Source: Gaetbulibacter_B jejuensis
Lineage (GTDB): Bacteria; Bacteroidota; Bacteroidia; Flavobacteriales; Flavobacteriaceae
Assembly: GCF_039524015.1 (NCBI RefSeq)
Contig: NZ_BAAAGF010000002.1
Coordinates: 62,001 to 126,000, forward strand
Length of the DNA stretch: 64,000 nucleotides
Reading direction: 5' to 3'
Numbering within the stretch: the stretch's first letter is position 1; each line of letters starts with the position of its first letter. Shown one piece after another: positions 9,356 to 17,780 of the stretch. The notes beneath the pieces were generated by a model. That model worked only from the letters and a program-made list of their open reading frames with translations. It was not told the DNA's origin and made no database searches. A program made the position numbers and the translations under genes.

Positions 9356-9715
9356 CTAGCTCTTGTTTTCAATTAAAGCAATTATCTCTTTAAGCTCATC
9401 AACGCTTATCTTTTCCTCTTTAGCAAAAAACGATACAACATTCTTATATGAGTTGTTGAAATAGTTTTCAATTGCTGTGTTCATAAAACGTTTCTTGTAG
9501 GCTTCCTTAGAAATGATAGGGTAGTATTGATGCGTTTTACCATAAGCATTATAACTTACATAACCTTTCTCTTCAAGGTTTCTAATTATGGTTGATAGTG
9601 TGTTGTAGTGAGGTTTGTCGTCTTTTATTTCAGCAAGTACATCTTTAACGAAAGCTTTTTCAAGTTTCCAGAGTACATGCATAATCTCTTCTTCCTTATT
9701 GGTCAACTTTTGCAT
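9356..9715 (-). CDS. BlaI/MecI/CopY family repressor
   Basis: A 119-residue winged-helix repressor. The DNA-binding half is residues 1-72 (LTNKEEEIMHVLWKLEKAFV, YNTLSTIIRNLEEKGYVSY), and the C-terminal dimerisation part (about 73-119) carries the proteolysis-sensitive region in family members. It is first gene of a two-gene operon with the M56 protease, which presumably inactivates it on signal. Two tandem palindromes directly upstream are the expected operators, so it is probably autoregulated. Confidence 0.95.
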   Translation of the reverse strand: MQKLTNKEEEIMHVLWKLEKAFVKDVLAEIKDDKPHYNTLSTIIRNLEEKGYVSYNAYGKTHQYYPIISKEAYKKRFMNTAIENYFNNSYKNVVSFFAKEEKISVDELKEIIALIENKS

Positions 9716-9748
9716 AGTGGATTTTAATTTGATTGAATACTCAAACTT

Positions 9749-9786
9749 ATAACTATTTTTCTAGTTATACAACTACAAATATAGTT
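9749..9786. promoter_or_regulatory. tandem BlaI-type operator, two copies of AACTA-N6-TAGTT
   Basis: Two dyads, 9751-9766 and 9771-9786, have identical arms AACTA/TAGTT and 6-bp spacers; the first extends to 7-bp arms (ATAACTA/TAGTTAT). Their centres are 20 bp apart, about two helical turns, so two dimers would bind the same face of the DNA. They lie 34-71 bp before the repressor ATG and 70 bp before the divergent antiporter gene, so both could be controlled. Confidence 0.7.
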
Positions 9787-9855
9787 TTTTAACGAAATTT
9801 TTAGTTTTTAGCACAGATTGAAACTAAATAGTATCTTCGCCAAAAAATAGTTTTT

Positions 9856-10806
9856 ATGAGTGTAATTTGGGTTATTTTAGGGTTATTGCTTTTAGTGGTA
9901 GGAGGTGAGTTTTTAGTACGCTCATCGGTTGCACTTTCATTTAAATTAAAATTATCCAAGCTTGTAATAGGTATGACAGTTGTGTCTTTTGCAACTTCTG
10001 CACCTGAATTATTAGTGAGTTTGCAAGCTGCTTTAGATGGTTCTTCTGATATTTCTTTAGGAAATGTTATTGGTTCAAATATTGCCAATATTGGTTTGGT
10101 TTTGGGTATAACCGCAATTATTTCTCCGTTATTAGTAGATAAAGACTTTTACAGATTGAATTGGCCAATGATGATGCTAATGTCTGTGTTGCTTTATGTT
10201 TTTCTGAAAAATGATGATTACTTAAGCTTGATGGAAGGTGTGCTTTTTATTGTTATGCTTACAGTATTTCTTGTTGTGCTTATTAAAGATTCTAGAAGAA
10301 AAACTAAAGTTAATTTAGATGAGGTAGACGATTCGCTTAAAGAAACATCCAATTTTAAAATTATACTTTGGTTATTAATAGGAGCTGCTGCGTTGTATTT
10401 TGGTAGTGAGTGGTTGGTAAAAGGCGCAAAAGATTTAGCTTCAGCGGTTGGAGTAAGTGAGTATGCTATTTCGGTTACTGTTATTGCAATAGGTACAAGT
10501 GTTCCTGAGTTAGCAGCATCAGTTATCGCAGCACTTAAAAAGGAAAAAGCAATTTCTTTAGGAAACCTAATAGGTTCAAATATTTTCAATATTGCATCGG
10601 TTTTAGGGCTTACAGCTATTATAAAACCAATAGCAGTAAATCCAAATACTCCAGAAATTTTATCAACCAATATCTTTTGGATGATAGGTTTTGCTGCTGT
10701 ATTAATTCCGTTAGTGTTTTTACCTAAACGTTACGAACTTGGACGTTTAAAAGGCTTTTTGTTGTTTGGTGCGTATTTGATATTTATCTATTACGCAGTG
10801 GTATAA
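9856..10806 (+). CDS. calcium/sodium antiporter, CaCA (YrbG-like) family
   Basis: A 316-residue inner-membrane exchanger of about ten spans. The two inverted alpha-repeats are clear: GMTVVSFATSAPELLVS with GNVIGSNIANIGLVLG (about 37-80), and VTVIAIGTSVPELAAS with GNLIGSNIFNIASVLG (about 210-255). The acidic residues in the two SAPE/SVPE motifs bind the cation. It is divergent from the blaI operon and shares its 140-bp promoter region, with a near-consensus -7 box TATCTTCG at 9832. Exact ions transported are inferred from the family. Confidence 0.95.
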   Translation: MSVIWVILGLLLLVVGGEFLVRSSVALSFKLKLSKLVIGMTVVSFATSAPELLVSLQAALDGSSDISLGNVIGSNIANIGLVLGITAIISPLLVDKDFYRLNWPMMMLMSVLLYVFLKNDDYLSLMEGVLFIVMLTVFLVVLIKDSRRKTKVNLDEVDDSLKETSNFKIILWLLIGAAALYFGSEWLVKGAKDLASAVGVSEYAISVTVIAIGTSVPELAASVIAALKKEKAISLGNLIGSNIFNIASVLGLTAIIKPIAVNPNTPEILSTNIFWMIGFAAVLIPLVFLPKRYELGRLKGFLLFGAYLIFIYYAVV

Positions 10807-10809
10807 AAA

Positions 10810-10841
10810 ACAAAAGCTTACAAATTAATGTAAGCTTTTGT
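10810..10841. terminator. intrinsic terminator between convergent genes
   Basis: 12-bp stem ACAAAAGCTTAC / GTAAGCTTTTGT with an 8-base loop, between the antiporter and glutamine synthetase genes. The arms carry A and T runs so it may act on both strands. Confidence 0.75.
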
Positions 10842-10876
10842 GATTGTTTTTATGAACAAAACAAGATAATGTCTAA

Positions 10877-11893
10877 TTAAACATTTGCTGACTTAACTGT
10901 TTTTACAATTCTACCAGCAATTTTGTATGGATCAGCATTAGAAGCAGGACGTCTGTCTTCTAACCAACCTTTCCAACCTTTTTCAACGGTAATAATAGGT
11001 ATTCTAATTGAAGCTCCTCTATCTGAAACTCCATAACTAAAATCAGTTATAGCTGCAGTTTCGTGCTTTCCTGTTAAACGTTGGTCGTTAAATTCACCAT
11101 AAACTTCAATGTGTTCTTTAACAACAGGTCTGAAAGCCTCACATATTTTTTCATAAGTTTCTTTGCTACCACAAGTTCTTAAAGTGGTGTTAGAGAAATT
11201 AGCATGCATACCAGATCCATTCCAATCCATATCTTTTCCTAATGGTTTTGGGTGGTATTCTATATAGTAACCATATTTTTCAGTTAATCTATCTAAAAGA
11301 TAACGTGCAACCCATAATTCATCACCAGCTAATTTAGCACCTTTGGCAAATAACTGGAATTCCCATTGACCACAAGCAACTTCTTGGTTGATACCTTCAA
11401 AGTTTAAACCAGCAGCAATACATAAATCAGCGTGCTCTTCAACAAGCTGTCTACCATGAGTGTTTTTTCCACCAACTGAACAATAATACAATCCTTGAGG
11501 CGCAGGGTAACCTCCTACAGGGAAACCTAAAGGTAATTGTGTTTTAGTGTCCATAATGAAATATTCTTGCTCAAATCCAAACCAAAAGTCATTATCATCG
11601 TCATCAATTGTAGCTCTTCCGTTAGATTCGTGAGGAGTACCATCTGCATTTAAAACTTCAGTCATTACTAAGTATCCATTTTTTCTTTCAGGATCAGGAA
11701 AAATTGCAACAGGCTTTAATAAGCAGTCAGAAGATCCGCCTTCTGCTTGTCGTGTTGAACTTCCGTCAAAAGACCAAATAGGACAGTCTTCTAGTTTACC
11801 GCTAAAGTCTTCTTCAATCTTTGTTTTACTTCTCATGTTTTGAGTAGGATAGTAACCATCCAGCCATATGTACTCAAGTTTAGATTTTGCCAT
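10877..11893 (-). CDS. glutamine synthetase, type II (eukaryote-like)
   Basis: A 338-residue GSII-type enzyme, ATP-dependent ligation of ammonia to glutamate. Beta-grasp domain about 1-85 (LEYIWLDGYYPTQNMRSKT, WSFDGSST) and catalytic domain with FGFEQEYF (about 105), NQEVACGQWEFQ, NGSGMHANFS, the loop HETAAITDFSYGVSDRGAS and RRPASNADPYKI. The length and the short beta-grasp region set it apart from the 470-residue GSI and 720-residue GSIII forms. It sits head to head with a GSIII gene 250 bp away, so nitrogen assimilation genes are paired here. Confidence 0.96.
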   Translation of the reverse strand: MAKSKLEYIWLDGYYPTQNMRSKTKIEEDFSGKLEDCPIWSFDGSSTRQAEGGSSDCLLKPVAIFPDPERKNGYLVMTEVLNADGTPHESNGRATIDDDDNDFWFGFEQEYFIMDTKTQLPLGFPVGGYPAPQGLYYCSVGGKNTHGRQLVEEHADLCIAAGLNFEGINQEVACGQWEFQLFAKGAKLAGDELWVARYLLDRLTEKYGYYIEYHPKPLGKDMDWNGSGMHANFSNTTLRTCGSKETYEKICEAFRPVVKEHIEVYGEFNDQRLTGKHETAAITDFSYGVSDRGASIRIPIITVEKGWKGWLEDRRPASNADPYKIAGRIVKTVKSANV

Positions 11894-11921
11894 TGTGTAA
11901 ATAGTTTTTGTAATTAAGCTA

Positions 11922-11929
11922 CAAATATA
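11922..11929 (-). promoter_or_regulatory. -7 element TATATTTG of the GSII gene
   Basis: Exact TAnnTTTG match on the minus strand, 28 bases before the ATG at 11893. No good -33 element was found. Confidence 0.5.
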
Positions 11930-12106
11930 ATTTTTTTGTTTTTAAGTGTCATTTTTGAGGGGTTAATTTATTAACAAGTGATATTTTTTTATTTACACCC
12001 TTAAATTTAAGGGGTGATTTTAATAAATAATCATTTTAAAGCGTCTTAATTGTTAAATTGTTAATAATCTAATGTTAATTCGCTTTTTTAAAATTCATCA
12101 TAACTA

Positions 12107-12114
12107 TAAGTTTG
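12107..12114 (+). promoter_or_regulatory. -7 element TAAGTTTG of the GSIII gene
   Basis: Exact TAnnTTTG match 29 bases before the ATG at 12144. The same octamer recurs before the small peptide gene downstream (14476). Confidence 0.5.
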
Positions 12115-12143
12115 TACTTTATTAACAAACAAAAACATACGTT

Positions 12144-14330
12144 ATGTCCACATTAAGATTTCATGCGATAAAAGAATCATTAACAAGAAAACCTTTAGAG
12201 ATTAAAGAAACAGAAAGACGTTCTGAAATCTTTGGAGCTAATGTTTTTAATGAGGTTTCAATGCGACAATACCTTACTAAAGAAGCTTACATGAGCGTTA
12301 TGGATGCTATAAATAAAGGGACAAAAATAGATAGAGTTGTTGCAGACCATATTTCAACAGGAATGAAAGAGTGGGCAATTTCTAAAGGAGCAACGCATTA
12401 TACACATTGGTTTCAGCCTTTAACAGGAACTACAGCTGAGAAACACGATGCCTTTTTTGAGCCATTAGGAGGAGGTCAAGCTATTGAAAAATTTGGAGGA
12501 GGTCAACTTGTACAGCAAGAACCAGATGCATCTAGTTTCCCTAATGGAGGAATAAGAAATACTTTTGAAGCAAGAGGTTACACCGCTTGGGATCCAACTT
12601 CGCCAGCATTTATCTATGGCACGACATTATGTATTCCAACAGTTTTTGTAGCATATACAGGTGAAGCTCTAGATTATAAAACACCATTGCTTAGAGCGCT
12701 TCAAGCAGTTGACAATGCAGCTGTAGATGTGTGTAAGTATTTTGATAAAAATGTGAAAAAAGTAAATGCGTCTTTAGGTTGGGAGCAGGAATACTTTTTA
12801 ATAGATAGTGGTTTGGCAGCTTCCAGACCAGATATTGTTTTAACAGGAAGAACTTTGTTAGGTCACTCTTCGGCCAAAGGGCAGCAATTAGACGATCATT
12901 ATTTTGGTACAATACCTAATAGAGCTATGGCGTATATGCGCGATTTAGAACACGAGTGTATGTTGTTGGGAATTCCTGTAAAAACTAGACATAATGAGGT
13001 GGCACCAAATCAGTTTGAGTTGGCACCAATATATGATGAAGCTAACCTTGCAGTAGACCATAATTCATTATTAATGGATGTAATGGGTAAGATTGCCGAA
13101 CGTCATAATTTTAAGGTGTTGCTGCACGAGAAACCTTTTGCGGGAGTTAATGGGTCAGGTAAACATAACAACTGGAGTTTAGGAACCGATACAGGAGTTA
13201 ACTTATTAAGTCCAGGAAAAACACCAATGAGTAATCTTCAGTTTTTAACCTTCTTTATCAATACTATAAAAGCGGTTAATGATAATGAGGAGTTATTAAG
13301 AGCAGCAATAGCTTCGGCAAGTAACGATCATAGGTTAGGAGCAAACGAAGCTCCACCAGCAATTATTTCGGTATTTATTGGGGAACAACTAACTAAAGTG
13401 CTTAGTGAATTAGAAAATGTAACCGATGGTAAACTGTCACCAGAAGAAAAAACAGACCTTAAACTTAATGTGGTTGGGAAAATTCCTGAGATTTTATTGG
13501 ATAATACTGATAGAAATAGAACTTCATCTTTTGCTTTTACAGGTAATAAGTTTGAGTTCAGAGCTGTAGGTTCTAAAGCGAATTGTGCAAACCCAATGAC
13601 CACGCTCAATGCTATTATGGCAAAACAGTTAATAGAGTTTAAAAAAGAAGTAGATGCGCTTATAGATAAGAAAAACCTTAAAAAAGACGAGGCTGTATTT
13701 AATATTCTTAGAGAGTATATTAAAAAATCAAAAAACATATTATTTGAAGGTAATGGCTACAGTGACGAATGGGAAAAAGAAGCTAAGAAAAGAGGTTTAA
13801 GTAATAATAAAACCACTCCTGAAGCATTAAAAGCTAAAGTAACCAAAAAGGCAATCGACCTTTTTGAGGAGTTGGGTATTATGAATAAAGTAGAATCTGA
13901 AGCACGATATGAAATTGAAATGGAAGAATACATTATGCGTATTCAAATTGAAGGTCGTGTATTAGGAGATATAGCTCGAAATCATGTGGTTCCTACTGCT
14001 GTACGTTATCAAAATATCTTGATTGATAATGTAAAAGGGTTAAAAGAAATTTATGGAACAAGCTATAAAAAGCTAGCTCAAGAACAGTTGAATTTAATCG
14101 AAGAAATTTCTGGGCACATTGCATCAATAAATTCTAATGTTACAAAAATGACAGAAGAACGTAAAACCTCAAATAAAATTGAAGATATAGAAAAGAAAGC
14201 ACATGCTTACTGTAATAAAGTTAAACCAATATTTGATGATATAAGATACCATTGTGATAAGTTAGAATTACTTGTTGACGATGAGCTTTGGCCACTTACA
14301 AAATATAGAGAGCTACTTTTTACTAAGTAG
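12144..14330 (+). CDS. glnN: glutamine synthetase, type III
   Basis: A 728-residue GSIII enzyme, the length usual for this type. Landmarks in order: the GSIII N-terminal extension (EIFGANVFNEVSMRQYL, about 28-45), HWFQPLTGTTAEKHDAF (about 93-109), GWEQEYFLID (about 213), the glutamate-binding RHNEVAPNQFELAPIYDEAN and VNGSGKHNNWSLGTDTG, RNRTSSFAFTGNKFEFRAVG, and a long alpha-helical C-terminus. It catalyses the same reaction as the neighbouring GSII. The two genes diverge from a 250-bp region that probably carries nitrogen control, but no operator was recognised. Confidence 0.97.
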   Translation: MSTLRFHAIKESLTRKPLEIKETERRSEIFGANVFNEVSMRQYLTKEAYMSVMDAINKGTKIDRVVADHISTGMKEWAISKGATHYTHWFQPLTGTTAEKHDAFFEPLGGGQAIEKFGGGQLVQQEPDASSFPNGGIRNTFEARGYTAWDPTSPAFIYGTTLCIPTVFVAYTGEALDYKTPLLRALQAVDNAAVDVCKYFDKNVKKVNASLGWEQEYFLIDSGLAASRPDIVLTGRTLLGHSSAKGQQLDDHYFGTIPNRAMAYMRDLEHECMLLGIPVKTRHNEVAPNQFELAPIYDEANLAVDHNSLLMDVMGKIAERHNFKVLLHEKPFAGVNGSGKHNNWSLGTDTGVNLLSPGKTPMSNLQFLTFFINTIKAVNDNEELLRAAIASASNDHRLGANEAPPAIISVFIGEQLTKVLSELENVTDGKLSPEEKTDLKLNVVGKIPEILLDNTDRNRTSSFAFTGNKFEFRAVGSKANCANPMTTLNAIMAKQLIEFKKEVDALIDKKNLKKDEAVFNILREYIKKSKNILFEGNGYSDEWEKEAKKRGLSNNKTTPEALKAKVTKKAIDLFEELGIMNKVESEARYEIEMEEYIMRIQIEGRVLGDIARNHVVPTAVRYQNILIDNVKGLKEIYGTSYKKLAQEQLNLIEEISGHIASINSNVTKMTEERKTSNKIEDIEKKAHAYCNKVKPIFDDIRYHCDKLELLVDDELWPLTKYRELLFTK

Positions 14331-14475
14331 TAAATACTGTGTTTGTGGCTCTTTTCTGTAAAAATTGATAAGTAGGTATACGTACATGAAAATGAATAGG
14401 ATAGCATTTCAACGCTAAATTTTACTAATAATCGATTATTTGGTTAAACATAGTCAGGTCAGCTACTTAATTTAG

Positions 14476-14483
14476 TAAGTTTG
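14476..14483 (+). promoter_or_regulatory. -7 element TAAGTTTG of the 47-residue peptide gene
   Basis: Exact TAnnTTTG match 27 bases before the ATG at 14511. Together with the terminator at 14713 it marks out a short independent transcript. Confidence 0.5.
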
Positions 14484-14510
14484 TGACGCTATTAATCAAT
14501 TATTTGTAAA

Positions 14511-14654
14511 ATGAAGAAGTTACTATTAAGTGTGGCTGCTTTGATGTTTGCTACATTATTATTTTCTCAAGATGATTCTAATGTAGAGAATGACGAATTA
14601 ACACATGACACAAGTGTTGTTAAGACAGAAATGAAAATAACGAAAGAGTCATAA
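14511..14654 (+). CDS. small secreted peptide, 47 residues
   Basis: ATG to TAA frame of 47 codons. A signal peptide covers residues 1-20 (MKKLLLSVAALMFATLLFSQ, ending in the Phe-Ser-Gln cleavage pattern typical of Bacteroidota), leaving a 27-residue mature peptide rich in Asp/Glu and Thr (starts DDSNVENDELTHD). It has its own -7 box upstream and a strong terminator downstream, so it looks like a monocistronic gene of about 250 nt rather than a chance frame. No family recognised and no partner nearby; it follows glnN by 180 bp. Confidence 0.6.
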   Translation: MKKLLLSVAALMFATLLFSQDDSNVENDELTHDTSVVKTEMKITKES

Positions 14655-14712
14655 TATTCTTTCGTAAATACTTAACTGTTTTATTAAATGGGTTTCACAC
14701 TCATTTAATAGG

Positions 14713-14747
14713 AAAAAGACAGGTGATTTTAAAATCATCTGTCTTTT
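14713..14747 (+). terminator. intrinsic terminator
   Basis: Stem AAAAAGACAGGTGATTTT / AAAATCATCTGTCTTTTT with a single G-T wobble, followed by a T run; ends the small-peptide transcript. Confidence 0.85.
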
Positions 14748-14880
14748 TTTGTTTCAGAAATACCTAATAAGTTGATTCTTTGAATTTTATTTTGTTATAT
14801 TGCGCTCCTTATTGCCTCATAATTAGAACTTTAAATCTCTTTTGTTATTAATTAAAGAACGTTTAATTAATATTAAATTG

Positions 14881-15576
14881 ATGATAGCAAAATTCAAATG
14901 TATTAAGACGCTTGTCTTAATATTCCTAACTTTCTACGCGACTATATCTTTTGGTCAGGAAAACGAAAACCTTGATAACAGTAAAGCTTTTAAAAAGCTA
15001 AAATTTTATGACTACAGAAGTGATAATGTTATTGATGTTGCAGGAGGAACTTCAGTAATGAATGGAGATTATTTTACCGATCCGTTATTTGAAGTGTTTT
15101 TTCATGTTGGTTATAAACGTTATATCTTTCCTTATTTAAATATCAATTTCGGGTACAACAAATTCAATCTTGCATATAAAGATATTTTTAATGAAGGGTT
15201 TATGTCTTTCGATTTGAACTTAGAGTATACAATGCTACCTTATGAAAAATTCACACCTTATGTGTTTGCAGGAGCAGGTTATAATGCGGCTAATTATTTT
15301 GAACGTACAGATATGAAGGCACAAGCAGGACTTGGCGTAGAATATATAGTTATTGAAGGTTTGGGGCTAAAACTTTACGCTGACTATAATCATGTTTTTA
15401 CAGATGAACTTGACGGTTTTGAGTTTGGTGATGCTGATGATGTATACTGGAGAATTGGGTTCGGAATTAACTTTTATTTAGGAGGAACAAAGAAAAGAGA
15501 AAAGATTTTAGCCAAATTACCAACAGTTATTAACACCAATTCTATAATTGAGAAACAAAATTGGGGTAAAAAATAA
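14881..15576 (+). CDS. outer-membrane beta-barrel protein
   Basis: A 231-residue secreted protein. Signal peptide about 1-26 (ending ISFGQ), then alternating aromatic/hydrophobic strands typical of an eight-stranded barrel: FEVFFHVGYKRYIFPYLNIN, SFDLNLEYTMLPYEKFTPYV, FAGAGYN, AQAGLGVEYIVIEGLGLKLY, VYWRIGFGINFYLGG. The tail past about 205 is basic and not barrel-like (GTKKREKILAKLP). The ATG at 14881 was chosen over an in-frame TTG at 14842 because it gives a normal signal peptide. Substrate or function is not evident. Confidence 0.8.
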   Translation: MIAKFKCIKTLVLIFLTFYATISFGQENENLDNSKAFKKLKFYDYRSDNVIDVAGGTSVMNGDYFTDPLFEVFFHVGYKRYIFPYLNINFGYNKFNLAYKDIFNEGFMSFDLNLEYTMLPYEKFTPYVFAGAGYNAANYFERTDMKAQAGLGVEYIVIEGLGLKLYADYNHVFTDELDGFEFGDADDVYWRIGFGINFYLGGTKKREKILAKLPTVINTNSIIEKQNWGKK

Positions 15577-15587
15577 ATTACAATCCT

Positions 15588-15595
15588 TATTTTTG
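15588..15595 (+). promoter_or_regulatory. -7 element TATTTTTG of purM
   Basis: Exact TAnnTTTG match. Its last G is the first base of an in-frame GTG at 15595, which therefore cannot be the start; the ATG at 15613 is 17 bases further on. Confidence 0.55.
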
Positions 15596-15612
15596 TGGCT
15601 CAAAACAAATCC

Positions 15613-16791
15613 ATGAGTCAAAATATAAGTAAAAGATATGCGCAAAGAGGCGTTTCAGCTTCTAAAGAAGACGTGCATAACGCTATCAAGAATATTGATA
15701 AAGGCTTGTTTCCTAAAGCATTCTGTAAAATTGTACCAGACTATTTAACAAACGATGAAGGTCATTGCTTGATTATGCATGCAGATGGAGCTGGTACAAA
15801 ATCGTCTTTAGCTTATATGTATTGGAAAGAAACAGGAGATGTTTCAGTATGGAAAGGTATCGCGCAAGATGCACTTATCATGAATATTGATGACCTTCTA
15901 TGTGTTGGTGCTACTGATAATATTATGCTGTCTTCAACTATAGGGAGAAATAAAAACTTAATTCCAGGAGAAGTTATTTCGGCTATTATTAATGGAACTG
16001 AAGAGCTGATCTCTGAATTAAAAAACTTTGGAGTAACCATTCATTCTACAGGTGGAGAAACTGCTGATGTTGGTGATTTGGTAAGAACCATTATTGTAGA
16101 TTCTACTGTTACTGCTCGAATGAAACGTGAAGATGTCATTGATAATGCTAATATTAAAGCAGGTGATGTTATTGTTGGTTTAGAGTCTTTTGGTCAAGCA
16201 ACTTATGAAAAAGAGTACAATGGCGGAATGGGAAGTAATGGATTAACATCGGCTAGACATGATGTTTTTAATAATTATTTAGCAGAAAAATATCCTGAAA
16301 GTTTTGATGCCTCTGTGCCTAAAGACTTAGTGTATTCTGGTAATGTGAAGTTAACTGATGCTGTTGAAAATTCGCCAATTGATGCAGGTAAATTAGTACT
16401 GTCGCCAACACGTACTTACGCTCCAATTATTAAGAATATTTTGTCAAAATACAATAGTGATTCCATTCACGGAATGGTACATTGCTCTGGTGGAGCACAA
16501 ACTAAAATCCTTCATTTTGTAGACAGCCTTCACATAATTAAGGATAATATGTTTGAAATTCCTCCGTTGTTTAAGTTAATTCAAGAGCAATCAAATACAG
16601 ACTGGAAAGAAATGTACCAAGTGTTTAATTGTGGACATAGAATGGAGTTATATGTATCTCCTGAAGTTGCACAAGACATTATTACAATTTCAAAATCATT
16701 TAACGTAAACGCTCAAATTATTGGAAGAGTTGAAGCGTCTTCAACTAAAAAACTAACTATTGAGAGTGAATACGGAACCTTTAACTACTAA
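15613..16791 (+). CDS. purM: phosphoribosylformylglycinamidine cyclo-ligase (AIR synthase)
   Basis: A 392-residue AIR synthase-family enzyme, step five of purine synthesis (FGAM + ATP to AIR). Recognisable elements: the N-terminal YAQRGVSASKEDVHNAI, the ATP-binding HADGAGTKSSLAYMYW (about 52-67), DALIMNIDDLLCVGA, STGGETADVGD (about 143), VGLESFGQATYEKEYNGGMG and the C-terminal HCSGGAQTKI. It is longer than the roughly 345-residue E. coli PurM but the length usual for Bacteroidota. Separate from other purine genes in this window. Confidence 0.9.
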   Translation: MSQNISKRYAQRGVSASKEDVHNAIKNIDKGLFPKAFCKIVPDYLTNDEGHCLIMHADGAGTKSSLAYMYWKETGDVSVWKGIAQDALIMNIDDLLCVGATDNIMLSSTIGRNKNLIPGEVISAIINGTEELISELKNFGVTIHSTGGETADVGDLVRTIIVDSTVTARMKREDVIDNANIKAGDVIVGLESFGQATYEKEYNGGMGSNGLTSARHDVFNNYLAEKYPESFDASVPKDLVYSGNVKLTDAVENSPIDAGKLVLSPTRTYAPIIKNILSKYNSDSIHGMVHCSGGAQTKILHFVDSLHIIKDNMFEIPPLFKLIQEQSNTDWKEMYQVFNCGHRMELYVSPEVAQDIITISKSFNVNAQIIGRVEASSTKKLTIESEYGTFNY

Positions 16792-16823
16792 AATTTTCAC
16801 ATCCGCTTAAACCCTATGATATA

Positions 16824-17780
16824 ATGAAAAACCTTTTTTACCTTATCTTTTTATTAGTATTTCAATTTTCATACTCACAACCAGATTCATTGTTTTTCAA
16901 GAAGAAAATTAAAGAGATTGCTCCCAAATGGGAATTGGTAAATAGGGCAGGTTTAGATTTAAGTGAAGTGGCATTTGTAAACTGGAGTGCTGGTGGTAGT
17001 AACTCAATATCTGCGCTTGTAGGTGTAACTTCTAATTTAACTTATAGACATAAAAATTTTGTTTGGAAGAGTATTGGTTCTGTACGTTACGGAATTAATA
17101 AGCAAGAGAGTCAAAAAGTAAGAAAAACAGAAGATGTTATTGAGTTAGCGTCAAATTTAGGCTATAGAAAAGATACCCTAAATAACTGGTTTTATTCTGC
17201 AAGGTTTAACTTTAAAACACAAATTACCAATGGATATAACTATCCTGACAGAAATAATCCTATTTCTCAGTTTATGGCACCTGGTTATTTGTTTTTTGGT
17301 GTTGGAGCAGAGTATGGTAAAAATATGGAGAAGCTTAATTTGTATTTATCGCCATTAACCTTTAAATCAACATTTGTTCTGGATGAAGATTTAGCTAATG
17401 CTGGTTCTTTTGGTGTTACACCTGCTGAATTTGATGACGAAGGTAATGTACTTATTCCTGGTCAACGAGTACGAACCGAAATGGGAGTTTTAATAACTAA
17501 TGCCTACGAAACGACATTGCTGGAAAATATATCAATAGTGAATTTAGTGAGTTTTTACACAGACTATCTCAATAGTTTTGGAAATGTAGATGTCGATTGG
17601 GAAGTTGTCTTCGATTTTAAAGTAAACAATTATGTGAGAGCAACTTTAGGGTCTCATCTAAAATACGATAATGATGTAAAAATCATTGAACCAACCGAAG
17701 TAGAAGACGAGTTTGTTGAAAAAGGAGCTAGAGTACAATGGAAACAACTTTTAGGCGTTGGCGTTGTTGTAGACTTTTAA
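16824..17780 (+). CDS. DUF3078 family secreted protein
   Basis: A 318-residue exported protein: signal peptide 1-18 (ends FQFSYSQ), then a beta-rich body beginning with the family's WELVNRAGLDLSEVAFVNWS and GGSNSISALVGV. The many aromatic strands and the final DF suggest an outer-membrane barrel, although the role of DUF3078 proteins is unknown. It follows purM by 32 bp. Its stop codon overlaps by 4 bp that of the convergent ABC ATPase gene. Confidence 0.88.
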   Translation: MKNLFYLIFLLVFQFSYSQPDSLFFKKKIKEIAPKWELVNRAGLDLSEVAFVNWSAGGSNSISALVGVTSNLTYRHKNFVWKSIGSVRYGINKQESQKVRKTEDVIELASNLGYRKDTLNNWFYSARFNFKTQITNGYNYPDRNNPISQFMAPGYLFFGVGAEYGKNMEKLNLYLSPLTFKSTFVLDEDLANAGSFGVTPAEFDDEGNVLIPGQRVRTEMGVLITNAYETTLLENISIVNLVSFYTDYLNSFGNVDVDWEVVFDFKVNNYVRATLGSHLKYDNDVKIIEPTEVEDEFVEKGARVQWKQLLGVGVVVDF

